Below are positions 11,546 through 24,463 of a stretch of DNA of 64,000 nucleotides, one piece after another (the stretch's first letter is position 1; every line of letters begins with the position of its first letter). The position numbers and the translations under genes are program-made. The notes beneath the pieces are model-generated. The model saw only the letters and a list, made by a program, of their open reading frames with translations, ran no database searches and was not told the DNA's origin. The stretch comes from Carya illinoinensis (Eukaryota; Streptophyta; Magnoliopsida; Fagales; Juglandaceae): positions 17,471,001 through 17,535,000 of the forward strand of contig NC_056766.1 in NCBI RefSeq assembly GCF_018687715.1, in the 5' to 3' direction.

Positions 11546-13200
11546 TAGTTACCTAAAATAAGCTCCAATAACTGAAATATATATACTGTAGAGACTATAA
11601 AAATATTAACTTATTAGTTCAATACAAATATCTGTGTTCCTCTACATGGACACCAAAGAAATACTTTAATAAAATAAATTAAAAAATCCACAAAGACTTG
11701 CAAATATCCATGACTCAAAATATCAAAATAACATAAAATAATAAATCTACTAAATAGGACTCTTCAATAAATACTTCACTTATTCATCAAACCTTGCTAA
11801 CACTTCCCCCTCTTGATTTTCAGTTGAACCATCAAAATTATTTGAAAAATATTATAAAGATAAGGTGTGAGTTATCAACAATTTAGTAAGTAGAAAACAT
11901 TACTAGTATGTAAACATGAGCATTTACAAAATTCAAAATACAGAACAAAATATTTTTACTTTTAGAATGCAGAATCAAAACATGTTATCAAAAATATCAG
12001 AGCGAAAGTTTCAAAAATATTCTTATTCAAAATTCCTTTGGCATAGCATAACTGAAATATTTCATCAAAAATAGAATTTCATGTTTAACCTTGGTGTTAG
12101 GGTTGTGCAAACCTCGACGGCCAACCGAGTAAAAACAAAATGTGAGATTTTCCCCGTATTCATTCTCGGAGTCCCGAGTGTGTGCACAAGAAAGACCGTG
12201 TAGAAAACCACTTTACTTTCAAAGTGGGTGCATTGGAAACAGAAAGATTGGTACCAACCCGAATAGAGGCCACAATTTTATACCCATGGTAAGGTTGGAA
12301 CAGAATAGAAACATAATGTCATGCCATAAGTTTTCAAAAGTCACATTACATCATATTAGATTATAGAACATATTCAGAATACAATATAATCAGATCATAA
12401 TCATAGAATTATGCACAAATTTTCATATTCACTTTTTACACAATTCATAAATAAAGTTCCAAAAGTTAGCTCATGTCAATAACAGTTATGACCAAAAATA
12501 CTTTTCTCTTTCATACAGAATTCATGAGTAATACAGAAGAAATAAATGAGGTTTTTTTCACATTTCTTTTGAAAACAAAGATGCATATTTTCAAAATCAA
12601 TCTCATTTCATTTTCTTTTTTTTATGCAAAGTCTAATATAGGAACTCCGCTTACTTGGATTTTTTAGCTTTTCAGAATTTTTCCAAACTAGTGTCGAACA
12701 AATATTAATTGTCCCCTATAAAATAATCACGTAACTTTCATAAATTTTCAATCAAATATGTATTTCAATACTTAAACCTAAAATACTAAAATAACCTATT
12801 TTTCTATAATTTTCGTAAAATATTTTCACTTTTCAAATTCATCAATATCCACTTAATATTCATTCGACCTAATTCCAACTCAATCACAAGTCTATTTAAA
12901 AAATCAAGCCCAACCCTCTTAAGTATTATAACAGATGTTGTAACCAAAATATTACCATGTCCAAAATGATTTAGAACCCAAGCACAACTCAATAACATAC
13001 ATGTTTACTTCATAATTGTATTCAAAAATTTTTTTAACTTTATAATATTTTTATTTAACCTTTTTTCTCACATTTTTCAAAACCAAATAAAATATCTTAA
13101 CTAAAAATATTTCACCACAATTTACATACCATTTCATCACTATTCATAAACTTCTAACATACTTACTCCACGTGTCCACATGAGCCTTAAGCTATCCCAA
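11546..13200 (-). mobile_element. LTR-like fragment related to 53,010-53,800
   Basis: The block at about 11,900-12,700 is related to 53,030-53,760. Both have CTTTGGCATAGCATAACT, then a GGTAGGGTTGTGC-type segment followed by CGG-GGCCAA, then CCCGAGT-TG-ACA, a long AAAATCA-rich stretch, and GGAAC-C before the divergent part. At 53 kb the block precedes a chromoviral pol on the minus strand, so I read this as an LTR fragment of the same group. No coding region or intact termini were seen. From 12,700 it becomes plain AT-rich sequence. Confidence 0.45.
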
Positions 13201-13572
13201 GTGCTCAAACAAGAATTAGATGAATGATTGTCTAATTATTATATATATTGAAAAAAATATTTTCTTTATTATATCAATAAGGAAAATGCTAAATGTACTT
13301 AAGAAAAACTTATAAAAAACTTATTTCTCTACATGTTAGTTATTTCTATGTTGAAAATCATTAAAATTCAAATTCAAATTCTGAATTTTAAAAGAAAACT
13401 AATAGAATGATAAGTTTTGTAAGTAAAAATTGTAAGTAAAAGTGTAAGTAAAAGTGTAAATACATATAGCACTACTCTTATCAATAACGATGCAAATATG
13501 TTATTGAAGATTGAATAATCAAAAAGTATGTCATTAATTAATTTATTTCAATAGACTTGGGAGTATTAATTC
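13201..13572. other. AT-rich spacer before the CACTA end
   Basis: No gene. It contains short direct repeats such as GTAAGTAAAA near 13,430-13,455. A TTAGATGAATGATTGTCT word at about 13,215 also occurs near 3,530, before the other CACTA relative. Confidence 0.4.
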
Positions 13573-13599
13573 ACTACAACAAGAAATACTTTTTGAAAG

Positions 13600-15370
13600 G
13601 AAAATATATCGTTGCAAAAAGTTTTTTTTTTTTTTGGTTGCAATTGACTATTTCCATCGAATAATATTCATTGCCTTACTTTTGGAATTGCAACATTGGC
13701 GAATGTCTATACCAATGAGTTTTTTTTTCGTTGCAAATAAGGACTTTTAGTGACATATTTTTTTGTTACAAATTTATATCTTCTCGTTGCAAACGTATAG
13801 GCAACTATTGCAATTGGTCTTTTACCTACAAAATATTTCATTCTTGCAACGAATTTGGTTGTTGCAAATATACATTTTTAACAATTTATATTCGTTGCAA
13901 ATGTATGAAAGCAATGAATTTAGTCCTTGCAAATATGCATTTGCAACGAATTTGATTCATTACAAATACATCACAACCATTTAGTTTTGTTGCAAATCTA
14001 TAGTTGCAACAATTTCACTTCGTTGCAAATTTAGAGTAGCAATGATTTCAATTCGTTGCAATGTAATGCATTTACAACGAATATAAATGATGTGAACTTG
14101 CGAAATTGGAATCCCTTGAACCCACAATCAATTCAAAAACTTACTCAAAAAAATCAAAATCAAGTCAATGGATGGAAAATCTAGACCCATTGAGAACCCG
14201 TTTCAAGAACCTAGATTATATTAAAATCTAGACCCGTTGAAAAACTTGTCTCAAGAACCCAAATTACAAGAGAGGAACGCCAAAAAAATTGTGATTTATC
14301 TTTGATAAGTTCAAAAATTCAATAAAAAACAAGAGCAGTAAACTCAACTCACAATAAAAATTCAATATTGTCTAACCTTTTCCAATGAGGCTACAAGTGC
14401 TTTAAATAAACCATCCCCAAAAATCCTAGTGAATAGTGCCGCAGGTACTATAGCGTGAATAGTACCGCTCTACAGTAACTTCTAAAACCCTAGTTTAAAT
14501 AAAATAATAACTTTCCAAATAAGCCATTGGTCAAAATACAGGGTCTTTCTAAAAACTCTAGTTCATTTGAAATAAAACATATGTGGACTAAGCATCCTCA
14601 AGCCCACTTATTCTAAACTAATAATAAAAATTCTTTAAACAAATTGAAAGCCTCAACAACAACAGGCCCTATCTCTAAGTCATGTCTTCTAAAACTTGGA
14701 TCAAGTGAATCAAAACTGGTTGTCCTTCTTTTGAGGCCATCTTGAGTGTTGGGCACTTGCTAGCTTCATCCTAATTAGATTACACCAATCCTTGCATTGC
14801 TTCCTTGATTTTCTTGACTCTTGATCTTGTAATTGATCCTTAAGACTAGGTCCACTTTGGGGCCCATCAGTAAATCATTGCAAAAGTCCATTTCTAAGAA
14901 CTAATTCATTGTAGAAGTGCATTTGTAAAGAATGTACATTATTACAAATGTAGTTCACCAATAAAATGCATTTATTGCAAACATACCGAAGCAATGAATG
15001 CAATTTGTTGGAAATCATCATTTGCAAATACAATCTCGTAACGAATTAATTCATTGCAAATAGATATTTGCAATGACATAGGTTCATTTCAAATGCATTA
15101 TAGCAATGATGTATATTCATTATAATTAGACATTTGCAACGATGTACATTCCTTACAAGTGTATTTTACGAATGAAACTCTTTCGTTGCAATGTGAAGTC
15201 ACTTTCATTTCAAAAGTACTTCACATTGGAAGGACTTGTTTTCCTTTGAAATTGAGAAGTTGCAATGAATTGTATTCCTTGCAAATGTATATTTTGACCA
15301 GAAAATATTTTTTGCAACTCAAACATGCCGTTGCAAATTCATAAAATTTGTTACAAAGTTAGTTATATTT
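13600..15370. repeat. Left subterminal repeat array of the CACTA element
   Basis: Dozens of copies of TTGCAA, CGTTGCAAAT and TTGCAACGAATT occur in both orientations, spaced roughly 15-40 bp. In CACTA elements such subterminal motifs bind the DNA-binding transposase subunit; that role is family knowledge, not shown here. A stretch at about 14,090-14,870 lacks the motif and may be a later insertion or the internal region. Confidence 0.7.
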
Positions 15371-16238
15371 GTCATTGCAATTATTTCTGACTTTGGTTTG
15401 CAAAAGGTACTGGGTTTTGAATTTTGTTGCAAACAAGTTCAAATTATTTAAAATTTCAATAAATCGTCTATATACTTACTTTCCTTAGTTCACAATGCAA
15501 TTGAAGTCACTAGACAACTACTACTTATATTGCCATGGATTTATGAAAAAAATATATTGCAATGCCTCTTACATCATTGGATTGATTAGATCTCTTACAA
15601 TCTAATCTCACATGATCTATTATATCATTAATAAGTCCAAGTAACATATCAATTTAAAACATGTAGTGCACAAGAACATGATCATGTTCATACAATAATG
15701 TCATATTTATGTTCCATAATCATAACATACAAGCATATCCATTTCATTGAAAAAATAGCACAATAGCCTTTAGACAAACACTCCACATACACAATTTCAT
15801 TATATTTTCATTACAATATAAAACCATCATTTATGAAGGACACAAAAATATTAATATGCAACTGGCTTATATATATAGTTGGAAAAGTAGTTGCATACAA
15901 ATGTACAGATGCCTTAAGCTAAATTCCAACACTAATTCTAACAATTATCACTTGACTAAACATATAATTGTTTTCTTTTGCATCAGACAAAATATCAAAC
16001 ACTTCGAGAACGAAATTTTGTGTATGGCATGTGAAAATTAATATCATGACGTTTACATTCCAAATATATAAATGTAAAATATTAACTATTAATTGGGTTG
16101 ACACCTTGAGATGAGAAAAATCCCCACAAAAAACAAGAATATGCATAGACATTTGGCAACTCGGATTGAATAAAAGTCAAGCGCTATTGATCATAAATAT
16201 AAATGAAGGATAAAATATAAAAATAAGTAAATCATCAT

Positions 16239-17648
16239 TGTGATACCCCATTTTTACGTGTATTTTCACTGAAGGAATATTTTAATTTAATTAAAATAAT
16301 AGTTCTTTTATTTTCAATTATTGGATTTTAAATTGATTTTATTTGTTATTTAGGTTTACATTGTTGTTTAATTTATTTTAGCTTGTCTTTGGTTTTAAAA
16401 TTTAGTAGTTAGTTTTTGTTAGTTATTTATTATATTTTAGCTTTGCGTTGTGTTTAAAATATTTTCTTGGTTTTATTGCTTTTAAAGTTATTTTCGTTGG
16501 ATTAGTTTTTGGACTCCGGACTGAGTTCGAGGAGTTCGGGGGTCGGATGGTTTGAGGACGGAGTGCTTGGTTTTGATTGTTTGTGATTGCTTGATTATTT
16601 GAGCCATGAGGCGTGCGTTACATATTACATACATGTACATTTTATTTTAAGTGAGAAAATCATGTTTTGTTGGCGTAAATGATTTTCGGTTGTGTGTGTC
16701 TCACGAGCCCAAGCCGGGATGGGTTATTATCTCAGTGGAGCTCCTCTGGTGACTCGGGAGTGGATAATACTGAGTGACGTCCCCTGGGTTGTCGCAAGAC
16801 GATGACCGGATCGCACGATACGGTAACACTGTCGTGTCGACTCCGTGGTCCCTAGAGTGGCGGGAACTAGAGGATGGCCTGGCCAGGTACGCCCTGGGCG
16901 TGAGTCTGGGCATTGCTCGTTTAGGTGTCACATGCGTAGTCGTTACCTGCGGTGTGGCACAGAATCAGGGTGTGCGGATGATCCCTAGGGGAGATCATGG
17001 TGCATGCATAATTGGATCGTTTTTATGGTTTTCGGATACGGGCCATTTTCTGAAAAAATGGCGAGGATGTGTTGAGGCATTTGATCCATTTTCTGGGAAA
17101 ATGGTGGTTTGGGCCCTTATCTGGGATAATGGCGAGACTTGATTTTAAGCATTATGTTTTTGTGGGCCAAATGGGTTTTTGGCGTGCGTGGAAAAAATGG
17201 TTTTACGGGACATGTGCATTGGTTTTTCTTTTATGCATATTGTTTGAGTTTTATATGTTTTTATCTGGTGGTGTTTGGATTTTACTTACCTGCGGCACCA
17301 TTTTTGGTTCCGTAGATTTTGGTGCAGGGTTCGAGGAAGAGGAGGAGGCTGAGCCCAAGGATGCGGCTCTGCCGGAGTTCTGAGTTAAAGTTTAAGCTTT
17401 GATGTTTCGTTTAAAAATATATTTTTGTTTTGTAATATTTCATTACGTATGTTTTAAACAGCTTTGTATTAAACTAAGAAAACTTTTGGTACTTAGTTAT
17501 TGACTTTGCTTTTCGTTGCGTGTTTATCGTGCACATTCGTGGCTTATACACACACTTGGCACACGTCGAGAGGGTAGTGACCCGTGATGTCATCATCCGG
17601 ACGTCTCAATTTTCCCGTGTCCGTGCGTGGGGATTTGGGGGCGTCACA
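16239..17648 (+). repeat. 5' LTR of LARD-like element (1,410 bp)
   Basis: It aligns along its length with 20,951-23,130 except for a 771-bp segment (21,228-21,998 of the right LTR) that is absent here. The join reads TTTTTGGACT followed by CCGGACTGAG. Short frames such as 16,774-17,142 and 17,069-17,383 exist in both LTRs and carry no recognisable domain. Confidence 0.85.
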
Positions 17649-17650
17649 GG

Positions 17651-17662
17651 TGGTATCAGAGC
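17651..17662 (+). other. Primer-binding site, tRNA-Met type
   Basis: TGGTATCAGAGC lies two bases after the 5' LTR end. This is the standard initiator-tRNA-Met complement of plant chromoviruses and many other LTR elements. Confidence 0.9.
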
Positions 17663-20600
17663 GGTTTGGCTCTAGGTAAAACCAAATGTCCTGTAGGGAG
17701 TACCAAAATGTTTTTAAAGTTGTGTTTTAAAATTTATTTTAAGTAAAGTTGCTATTTGACATGTTTTATTTGTTTGATTTATTTTGTTTTAAGTTGTTTT
17801 GTTTTGTTTTGTCCGGAGTTAAAAAGTGGGGTTGAGGATTGTGCTATGGCAGGAGGACAGTACTATCGAGAATGTCGTTGGTAGGAATAAATACTTAGTG
17901 TAGTAGGTTTGAATTTTATAGAGGTGGGTTCCTTTTATAATATTGTGGCTAGAAGGGAACGACATGGATTAGGCGATCTCTTGGGAGTAGGAATGTAAGT
18001 TGCAAATAAGGAGGGGAGTTAACTTTAAGTCGCTTAAGATGATTGAAGTCTTAGGTTTTGTAGAATATATGTAATGAGGCTATAGAATAGGAGAGTGTAG
18101 GTTCAACGAACTTTAAGGATTGGTTTAAGAGAATTTTATCTAAGGTTTGAGGCCTTATAGATTTTAGGAAATAAGATTTTGGTAATTAAGGTGTTAGGTT
18201 CGACAAGCTTTGGGGGAAATAATTAAATTTCAAGTTTTAAATTTCGCTGATTTGGATGAGCAATTTGGTGGCAATTGGGGTTTTAAAATTTACAAGTTTT
18301 TAAGGTAAATGTTTTGGATTAAAGCCATCAATCTTGAGGATTTCAGAAAACGATTTATTATCCGTTAATGTTTTAGATTTTTAAAAGATTTGAGAGTAGA
18401 TTGTTCTATTATGGGGTGTAAGCTCATTGATCTTAGAAATTCTAGAAATTATTCTTATTTGATTTAAGGTTTTAGAATTGCAGAGTTGAAGGACCAATTT
18501 ATAATAAGAGTTGAGTTCTTAGTTTTACAGACTTGGTGTGGTAGCTTGATTTACTCTGGAGAGTGATTAGTTTGCAACCATTAAAATGGGGTTGATCAGA
18601 GTTGAGTTATTGATATGAAATTTTTCTAGGGTACATTTCTTTGAGGATGGAAGGTAATGATCTAGCTCATATACTTCTTTGAGGATTGTAGATATTGACT
18701 TAGTTCAGAAAATGACTATTGTTAACTCGAGGTTGTAGTAATAGATTTTAGGAAATGATTTTTATCGGTTCGGAAGAAATAGATCCATCGAGGTTTTGGA
18801 AACAATAGTTTAATTGTTGGTATTGAATTCGATTAAAGTTGAGACCTTATGTTCTGGAGACTTTTGGGAACGGATTATTAGCAGGTTTAAGGTCATTTTC
18901 AGTACAAAGCTTTAAGCGATAACTATTTACTGATGTTAAGGGTATAAGTTAAGCAGATATAGGAATGATTCATGTTGATTTGTGGATATAAGTCGAGATG
19001 ATGGAAATAGTAGTAATGGATTACTTGTATGTTGGACTGACTATTGGTTTCGACTAAGGATGTATGAGATCGACACGTGATAGTCGTGAATCGATTGGAG
19101 TGTTCAGTCGAAGCATGTTACTCAATGGAATGTTGGTTGGCAATAATTGTTATAGCTCGAGGTTATAGTGACAAGTTTTAGGATTGATTCATACCGAGTT
19201 GAGGATAATAGATGATGCAGGTTTTGGGAAATGAATTTTTGTTTATTTTGAGGATAAGGTACGGATGTTGGAAATGGAAGTGATGGTTCACTTATACGTT
19301 AGAATGATTATTGATCTTAGCTAAGGGTACATGAGATCCATTTATAGTGGTGGTGAGGGTGTATGGATTTCGGAGAGTACAAATCCTAGTCTCATTTTGG
19401 CTTGAGATAAGGGGCTTTGGTGAGTACTGAAGTGGATTAGATGTGATAGTATTAAATTCAATAGATCTTAACTTCGAGTTCTTGGTGAGTTGATCGGAGT
19501 GTACAATTGAAGTGGGTTACCAATTAGAGTGATGGTTGGTATTAATTGTTGAGACTATCTTCAAGAATTAATTGTGACTTGAGGTCACATAGGAATTTAA
19601 ATTTTGAGGCTATACTTTCCTATGGAGTTTGAGTGTCCAGTTGGGAGAATTATAGACATTTTTATTTAACTTGAAGAGAGATTGTTGGGTCGCAATGTGT
19701 AGTGGATAATAAAATCTTGAAAGTGGAAGCTTGGGAATCAACGGTGATTAGCCTAAACAGGTACGTGAGGTAATAAGTAGTAGGAGTTAGGAGGGTAGTG
19801 CAATAGTTTTGATGGATTGGAGATTTGAACAGCATGGCCTATCTTGAGATTTAATTTTGTATACAATTGAAGGAAATAGTCGTGCTACTACTAGGGTTAT
19901 GGGAATGGAAGTAGGTAAGTGAGTTTTCAAGAAGGGTTCATTAAGGTTATGGTGAATTCAATCGTGGTTCATAGTGAATTTAGTCATTTCCAAATTAGAC
20001 GATATTCAGAATTTAGGTGATGATCTTGAAAGCGTAAGTTGTTGGGTAGGAGTTATAGGTGCTTTATTAGTTGGTCAGGATGGATTCAAGCCTTATGTTC
20101 TTTATCTTAGATGAGATTGGCGTATTTTGAGATAATGTTACTTGTTTTTAATTTGGAAGGTTGCAATTGTTTGATATCGTCTTTTTTGTTGATGATCATG
20201 GGTGTCATTGCGGAATTTTGATTTGATTAAGGTAGCTAGAGATAATTGAGGGATAGGAGTGATAATTCATGATTTTGGGAGACTTTATTTTCTATCAAAA
20301 TGTGGTAAAGGATTTTCTTGCTTCCAATGTTAGAGTTAGCTTGTACTCAAGGGTATTAATTTATGAGGATATAGTCTTTTTGCATTTTGGCGAGTTATCA
20401 GAGTGCACACGAAAGCGTGATATTTTGGAGATAATTGGATGTTTAAATCTTGTGCTGATTTTGAGTAATTAGTGATGACTTAAAATTTCGTGAAGGTACT
20501 TGTAATTGGAGATTAATATTTTGGTTGGGAAAATTATGCTTATTGATAGTTAATTTGAGAAGTGGCTTTTAGGTTACCAAGGTGTAGTATACAATGAAAG

Positions 20601-20937
20601 TTTCGATGTTATAACATAAGAGTTGATTGAGGTTAATACAATTCATTCTAGGAAGTAATAATTATTGGAATTTTCTTGGGTGTGGTTTCGAAGTTCTTGA
20701 GGATATGGTGATTTCGGTTTATGTGGCCGCTTTAGGAGTTCTAGACGGGATGCATCGCTGGGAGACTAGTACGAATATGATGGAATTGCTTTAGGAGTAT
20801 ATTTGGAGAGGGCTTTAATCATACTTGTGTGAAAATGGCCGATGGTATGATTTTCTCAAGTATACTTTGAGTTGTGTATCGTATCCTGCTTGATGCTGAT
20901 ATTTGATCTCACAAATTTCAAGGACGAAATTTATTTT
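17663..20937 (+). other. Non-coding internal domain of LARD-like element
   Basis: There is about 3.3 kb between primer site and polypurine tract. The longest frame is 67 codons (20,269-20,472) with no recognised domain. The plus strand is G/T-rich with many TTTAGG, GATTTTGG and GTTGAG words and few C runs. I see no degraded gag, protease, RT or integrase motifs, so it is not simply a decayed full element. Confidence 0.7.
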
Positions 20938-20950
20938 AAGGGGGGGAGGA
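20938..20950 (+). other. Polypurine tract of LARD-like element
   Basis: AAGGGGGGGAGGA directly precedes the TG of the 3' LTR, as expected for plus-strand priming. The preceding AAGGACGAAATTT resembles the conserved pol-LTR border of Tekay/Del chromoviruses. Confidence 0.9.
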
Positions 20951-23130
20951 TGTGATACCCCGTTTTTACGTGTATTTTCACTGAAGGAATATTTTAATTT
21001 AATTAAAATAATAGTTCTTTTATTTTAAATTATTGGATTTTAAATTGATTTTATTTGTTATTTAAGTTTAAATTGTTGTTTAATTTATTTTAGCTTATCT
21101 TTAGTTTTAAAATTTAGTAGTTAGTTTTTGTTAGTTATTTATTATATTTTAGCTTTACGTTGTGTTTAAAATATTTTCTTGGTTTTATTACTTTTAAAGT
21201 TGTTTTCGTTGGATCAGTTTTTGGACTTCAGGGGTGAGGATTGGACCTCATTTCTTTTCCCCATCTTTTCTTTTTCTCTTTCTCTTTTCCTTTTTCTTTC
21301 TTTCTTTTCTTCTTTCTTTCTTTTTCTTTCTTTCTTTCTTCCCGTTCTTCTCCTCCCGCACGACTCTCTCTCTCTACCCATTTCCAGTCATTTTTCTCTC
21401 TCCGCCCAGAACCACCGCCGCCGGCCACCGTACAGCACACAACCCACCCAGTTTTCTTCCCCTCCGGCCGGTGATCATCCCCACCAAGTTTCACCGGCAT
21501 CCGAGCCGCCGTTTAGCCTGAATAGTCACTCCAAGCCGAACGGCTTTTGCTCCAATTTGCCGCCTTCGCTCCACCTCCGGCCACCACCTCTTCACCACTT
21601 CATCACCGACTCCTTGCCATCCTAAATCACCCATTTCTGGCCTCAATCCGTCTCCGGAACAGTCCCCAAGAGCTAACTCTCCGATTTGGGTATTTTGGCC
21701 TCCTACCGCCGTTTTTGCCGCCACCCACAGCTGACCCTCACTTCCACTAGCTTCATAAACATCCCTAGACCCTTCCCTATCAATTTCGTGTCTTGGTTTG
21801 TCCCCGTTCGAAAGTGGGTAATTTATTACCCACGACAATAGTGTAAATTACACTGTTACGTTGCTTTTCCTTCGACTTTTGCAACGCCGCGAGCTTTCAA
21901 AAAATGCCATATAGCGCTGTAAGTATTTTCTAAACTCTACTTTTAGATTTAAATATATTTTACTCATATAATAAATATTTGCTGTTGGTTGGCTGATTCC
22001 GGACTGAGTCCGAGGAGTTCGGGGGTCGGATGGTTTGAGGACGGAGTGCTTGGTTTTGGTTGTTTGTGATTGCTTGATTATTTGAGCCATGAGGCGTGCG
22101 TTACATATTGCATACATGTGCATTTTATTTTAAGTGAGAAAATCATGTTTTTTGGCGTAAATTATTTTCAGGTGCGTGTGTCTCACGAGCCCAAGCCGGG
22201 ATGGGTTATTATCTCGGTGGAGCTCCTCTGGTCACTCGGAAGTGGATAATACTGAGTGACGTCCCCTGGGTTGTCGCAGGGCGACGACCAGATCGTACTA
22301 TACGGTAATGCTGTCGTGTCGACTCCGTGGTCCCTAGAGTGGCGGGGACTAGAGGATGGCTTGGCCAGGTACGCACTGGGCGCGAGTCTGGGCATCACTT
22401 GTTTAGGTGTCACATGCGTAGTCGTTACCTACGATGTGGCACAGAACCAGGGTGTGCGGATGATCCCTAGGGGAGATCATGGTGCATGTATAATTGGATC
22501 GTTTTTATGGTTTTCGGATACGGGTCATTTTCTAGAAAAATGGTGACGATGTGTTGAGGCATTTGATCCATTTTCTGGAAAAATGGTGGTTTAGGCCATT
22601 ATCTGGGATAATGGCGAGACTTGGTTTTAAGTGTTATGTTTTTGTGGGCCAAATGGGTTTTTGGCGTGCATGGAAAATATGGTTTTACGAGACATGTGCA
22701 TTGGTTTTTCTTTCATGCATATTGTTTGAGTTTTATATGTTTTTATCTAGTGGTGTTTGGATTTTACTTACCTGCGGCACCATTTTTGGTTCCGTAGATT
22801 TTGGTGCAGGGTTCGAGGAAGAGGAGGAGGCTGAGCCCGATGATGCGGCTCTGTCGGAGTTCTGAGTTAAAGTTTAAGCTTTGATGTTTGGTTTAAAAAT
22901 ATATTTATTTTTTGTAATATTTCTTTACGTATGTTTTAAACAGCTTTGTATTAAACTAAGAAAAATTCTGGTACTTAGTTATTGACTTTGCTTTTCGCTG
23001 CGTGTTTATCGTGCACATTCGTCGCTTATACACACACTTGGCACACGTCGACAGGGTGGTGAGCCGTGATGTCATCATCCGGACGTCTCGATTTCTCCGT
23101 GTCCGTGCGTGGGGATTTGGGGGCGTCACA
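20951..23130 (+). repeat. 3' LTR of LARD-like element (2,180 bp)
   Basis: It is longer than its partner by the 771-bp block at 21,228-21,998. That block opens with a (TTTCTCTTTC)-type pyrimidine tract (21,250-21,380), continues as a C-rich CCGCCGCC segment, and ends near a CTGTAAGTATTTT word that could be a splice donor. It therefore looks like a 5'-leader region. The frame at 21,179-21,625 is translation of this tract, not a gene. Confidence 0.8.
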
Positions 23131-23529
23131 ATCATAATATATATAAATTAGAAAAACCACATCAATGTTGCAGTACAATAGAAATTTGTCCATAGGAATT
23201 CAAGAAGTCATAGGGGTCCATTGCATAGTATATATACATTATACATGCACTTATGGAGGAGCCTTACCTTAAAGCTATTTGATGCAGCACTTTCCTAGAT
23301 GCAAGAGAGTATTGTATGTATATAGCAAATTTTGGGAATGAGTCAAATCCAAGAATGGGAAATAACCCATAGAAAATGAAAAATTAGATCGCAGCAACTT
23401 GCCTTCCTGATCGAATATTTACAATATTGCTATCTCTCTCATTTTTCTAATTTCGGTAGTTACTATTAATGGAGAGTAGAATAAAGTAGGTAAGAAATAA
23501 TATAAATTATTAGGAGGAATAGAAGATTA

Positions 23530-24455
23530 ATAGTTGCAAAGAATGTAGTTTTGTTGGTAAAATGATTCTCTTTTTGCAAGGAAAGCATCATGTTGCAATT
23601 GATCTATTTGCAACAAAACGAATATCATTGGTAAAATAGTCTTAGGATTTACAAAATTATTGAAATCATACAAAATTTTATTTTTGTAAGAAAATTATAT
23701 CGTTGCTAATATATTTTTGCAAGGAAATCATATCATTGGAAATGAGCATAGATGTTTTTGTAAAGAAAAGATATCGTTGGTAATGATGTTTTTATAATTC
23801 CTCCCTTCTATTTCCAAGGAAATTGAAAATGTTACTAACATTTTTTTGTAAAGAACTTGTATCGTTGCTAACATATTTTTGCAAGGAATTGATATCATTG
23901 CTAATGAGGTTAAATTTTTTTGCAAGGAAAATGTATCTTTACTAATGAAGTTTTTATAATTTTGATAACATCTTTTTGCAAGAAAATTTAAATAGTTGCT
24001 AACATATGTTTGAAAGGCTAACATATAGTTGGTAATGAGGTTTTTTAATTCCACTCCTTCTATTTGCAAGGAAATAAAAATTGTTACAAATTTATTCTTG
24101 CAAGGAAATTATATCGTTATTGAAATGTTTTTACAAGGAAATAAAATATTTTTACAAGAAAAATATGTTGTTGGTAATAAGCTTTTCATTATTCTGCTGT
24201 ACTATTTTTAAGGAGTTGAAATCATTGTTAAAATATTTTTGTAAGAAAATTATATGGCTGTTAACATGTTTATGCAATGAAACCATATTGTTGCTAATTT
24301 ATTTTTATAATTTTGATCTTATTTCTGCAAAGAAATTGAAATCATTGTTAATATCTTTTGTAACGAAATCATACTGTTGTTAATGATGATATTCATGAAA
24401 TTATATCGTTGCTAATTAGTTTTCTACAAAGATTTAATTTCGTTGGTAATGATAT
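23530..24455. repeat. Right subterminal repeat array of the CACTA element
   Basis: About twenty degenerate units of roughly 40-60 bp carry TTGCAAGGAAAT, ATATCGTTG and TAATGAGGTTTTT. The unit differs from the left array (TTGCAACGAA), which is usual for the two ends of CACTA elements. The array is cut near 24,463 by chromovirus sequence. Confidence 0.65.
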
Positions 24456-24463
24456 ATCAATTA

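Larger units (their letters stand above)
16239..23130 (+). mobile_element. Non-autonomous LTR retrotransposon (LARD-like)
   Basis: Both LTRs begin TGTGATACCCC and end GGGGGCGTCACA. The flanking 5-bp duplication ATCAT is intact at 16,234-16,238 and 23,131-23,135. A tRNA-Met-type primer site and a polypurine tract bracket a 3.3-kb internal region with no gag or pol frame. The end (GGACGAAATTT then AAGGGGGGGAGGA) looks like Tekay/Del chromoviruses, so mobilisation by such a relative is likely (inference). It is inserted in the CACTA-like element, so it is younger than that element. Confidence 0.8.
13573..24463. mobile_element. CACTA-like DNA transposon, interrupted, right end missing
   Basis: The left terminus reads CACTACAACAAGAAAT, the signature of plant CACTA (En/Spm) elements. 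Dense subterminal TTGCAACGAA-type repeats follow. A second subterminal array lies at 23,530-24,455. No transposase open frame was seen in the AT-rich middle, so the copy appears non-autonomous. It is split by the LARD-like element at 16,239-23,130. The expected opposite terminus is absent because the array is cut near 24,463 where chromovirus sequence begins. Assigning both arrays to one element is inference. Confidence 0.6.

Noticed and set aside
13600..15370. CRISPR-like or satellite array of TTGCAA units
   Set aside because: Unit spacing and orientation vary, and a CACTA terminus lies beside it; the pattern is subterminal transposon repeats.
16774..17383. Two frames conserved between the LARD-like LTRs (also 22,256-22,865), one with an acidic tail
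   Set aside because: LTRs are identical at insertion, so sharing the frames shows no selection, and no domain is recognisable.
21179..21625. 148-codon serine/phenylalanine/proline-rich frame
   Set aside because: It translates the pyrimidine tract of an LTR; the minus strand is equally open and the partner LTR lacks the segment.
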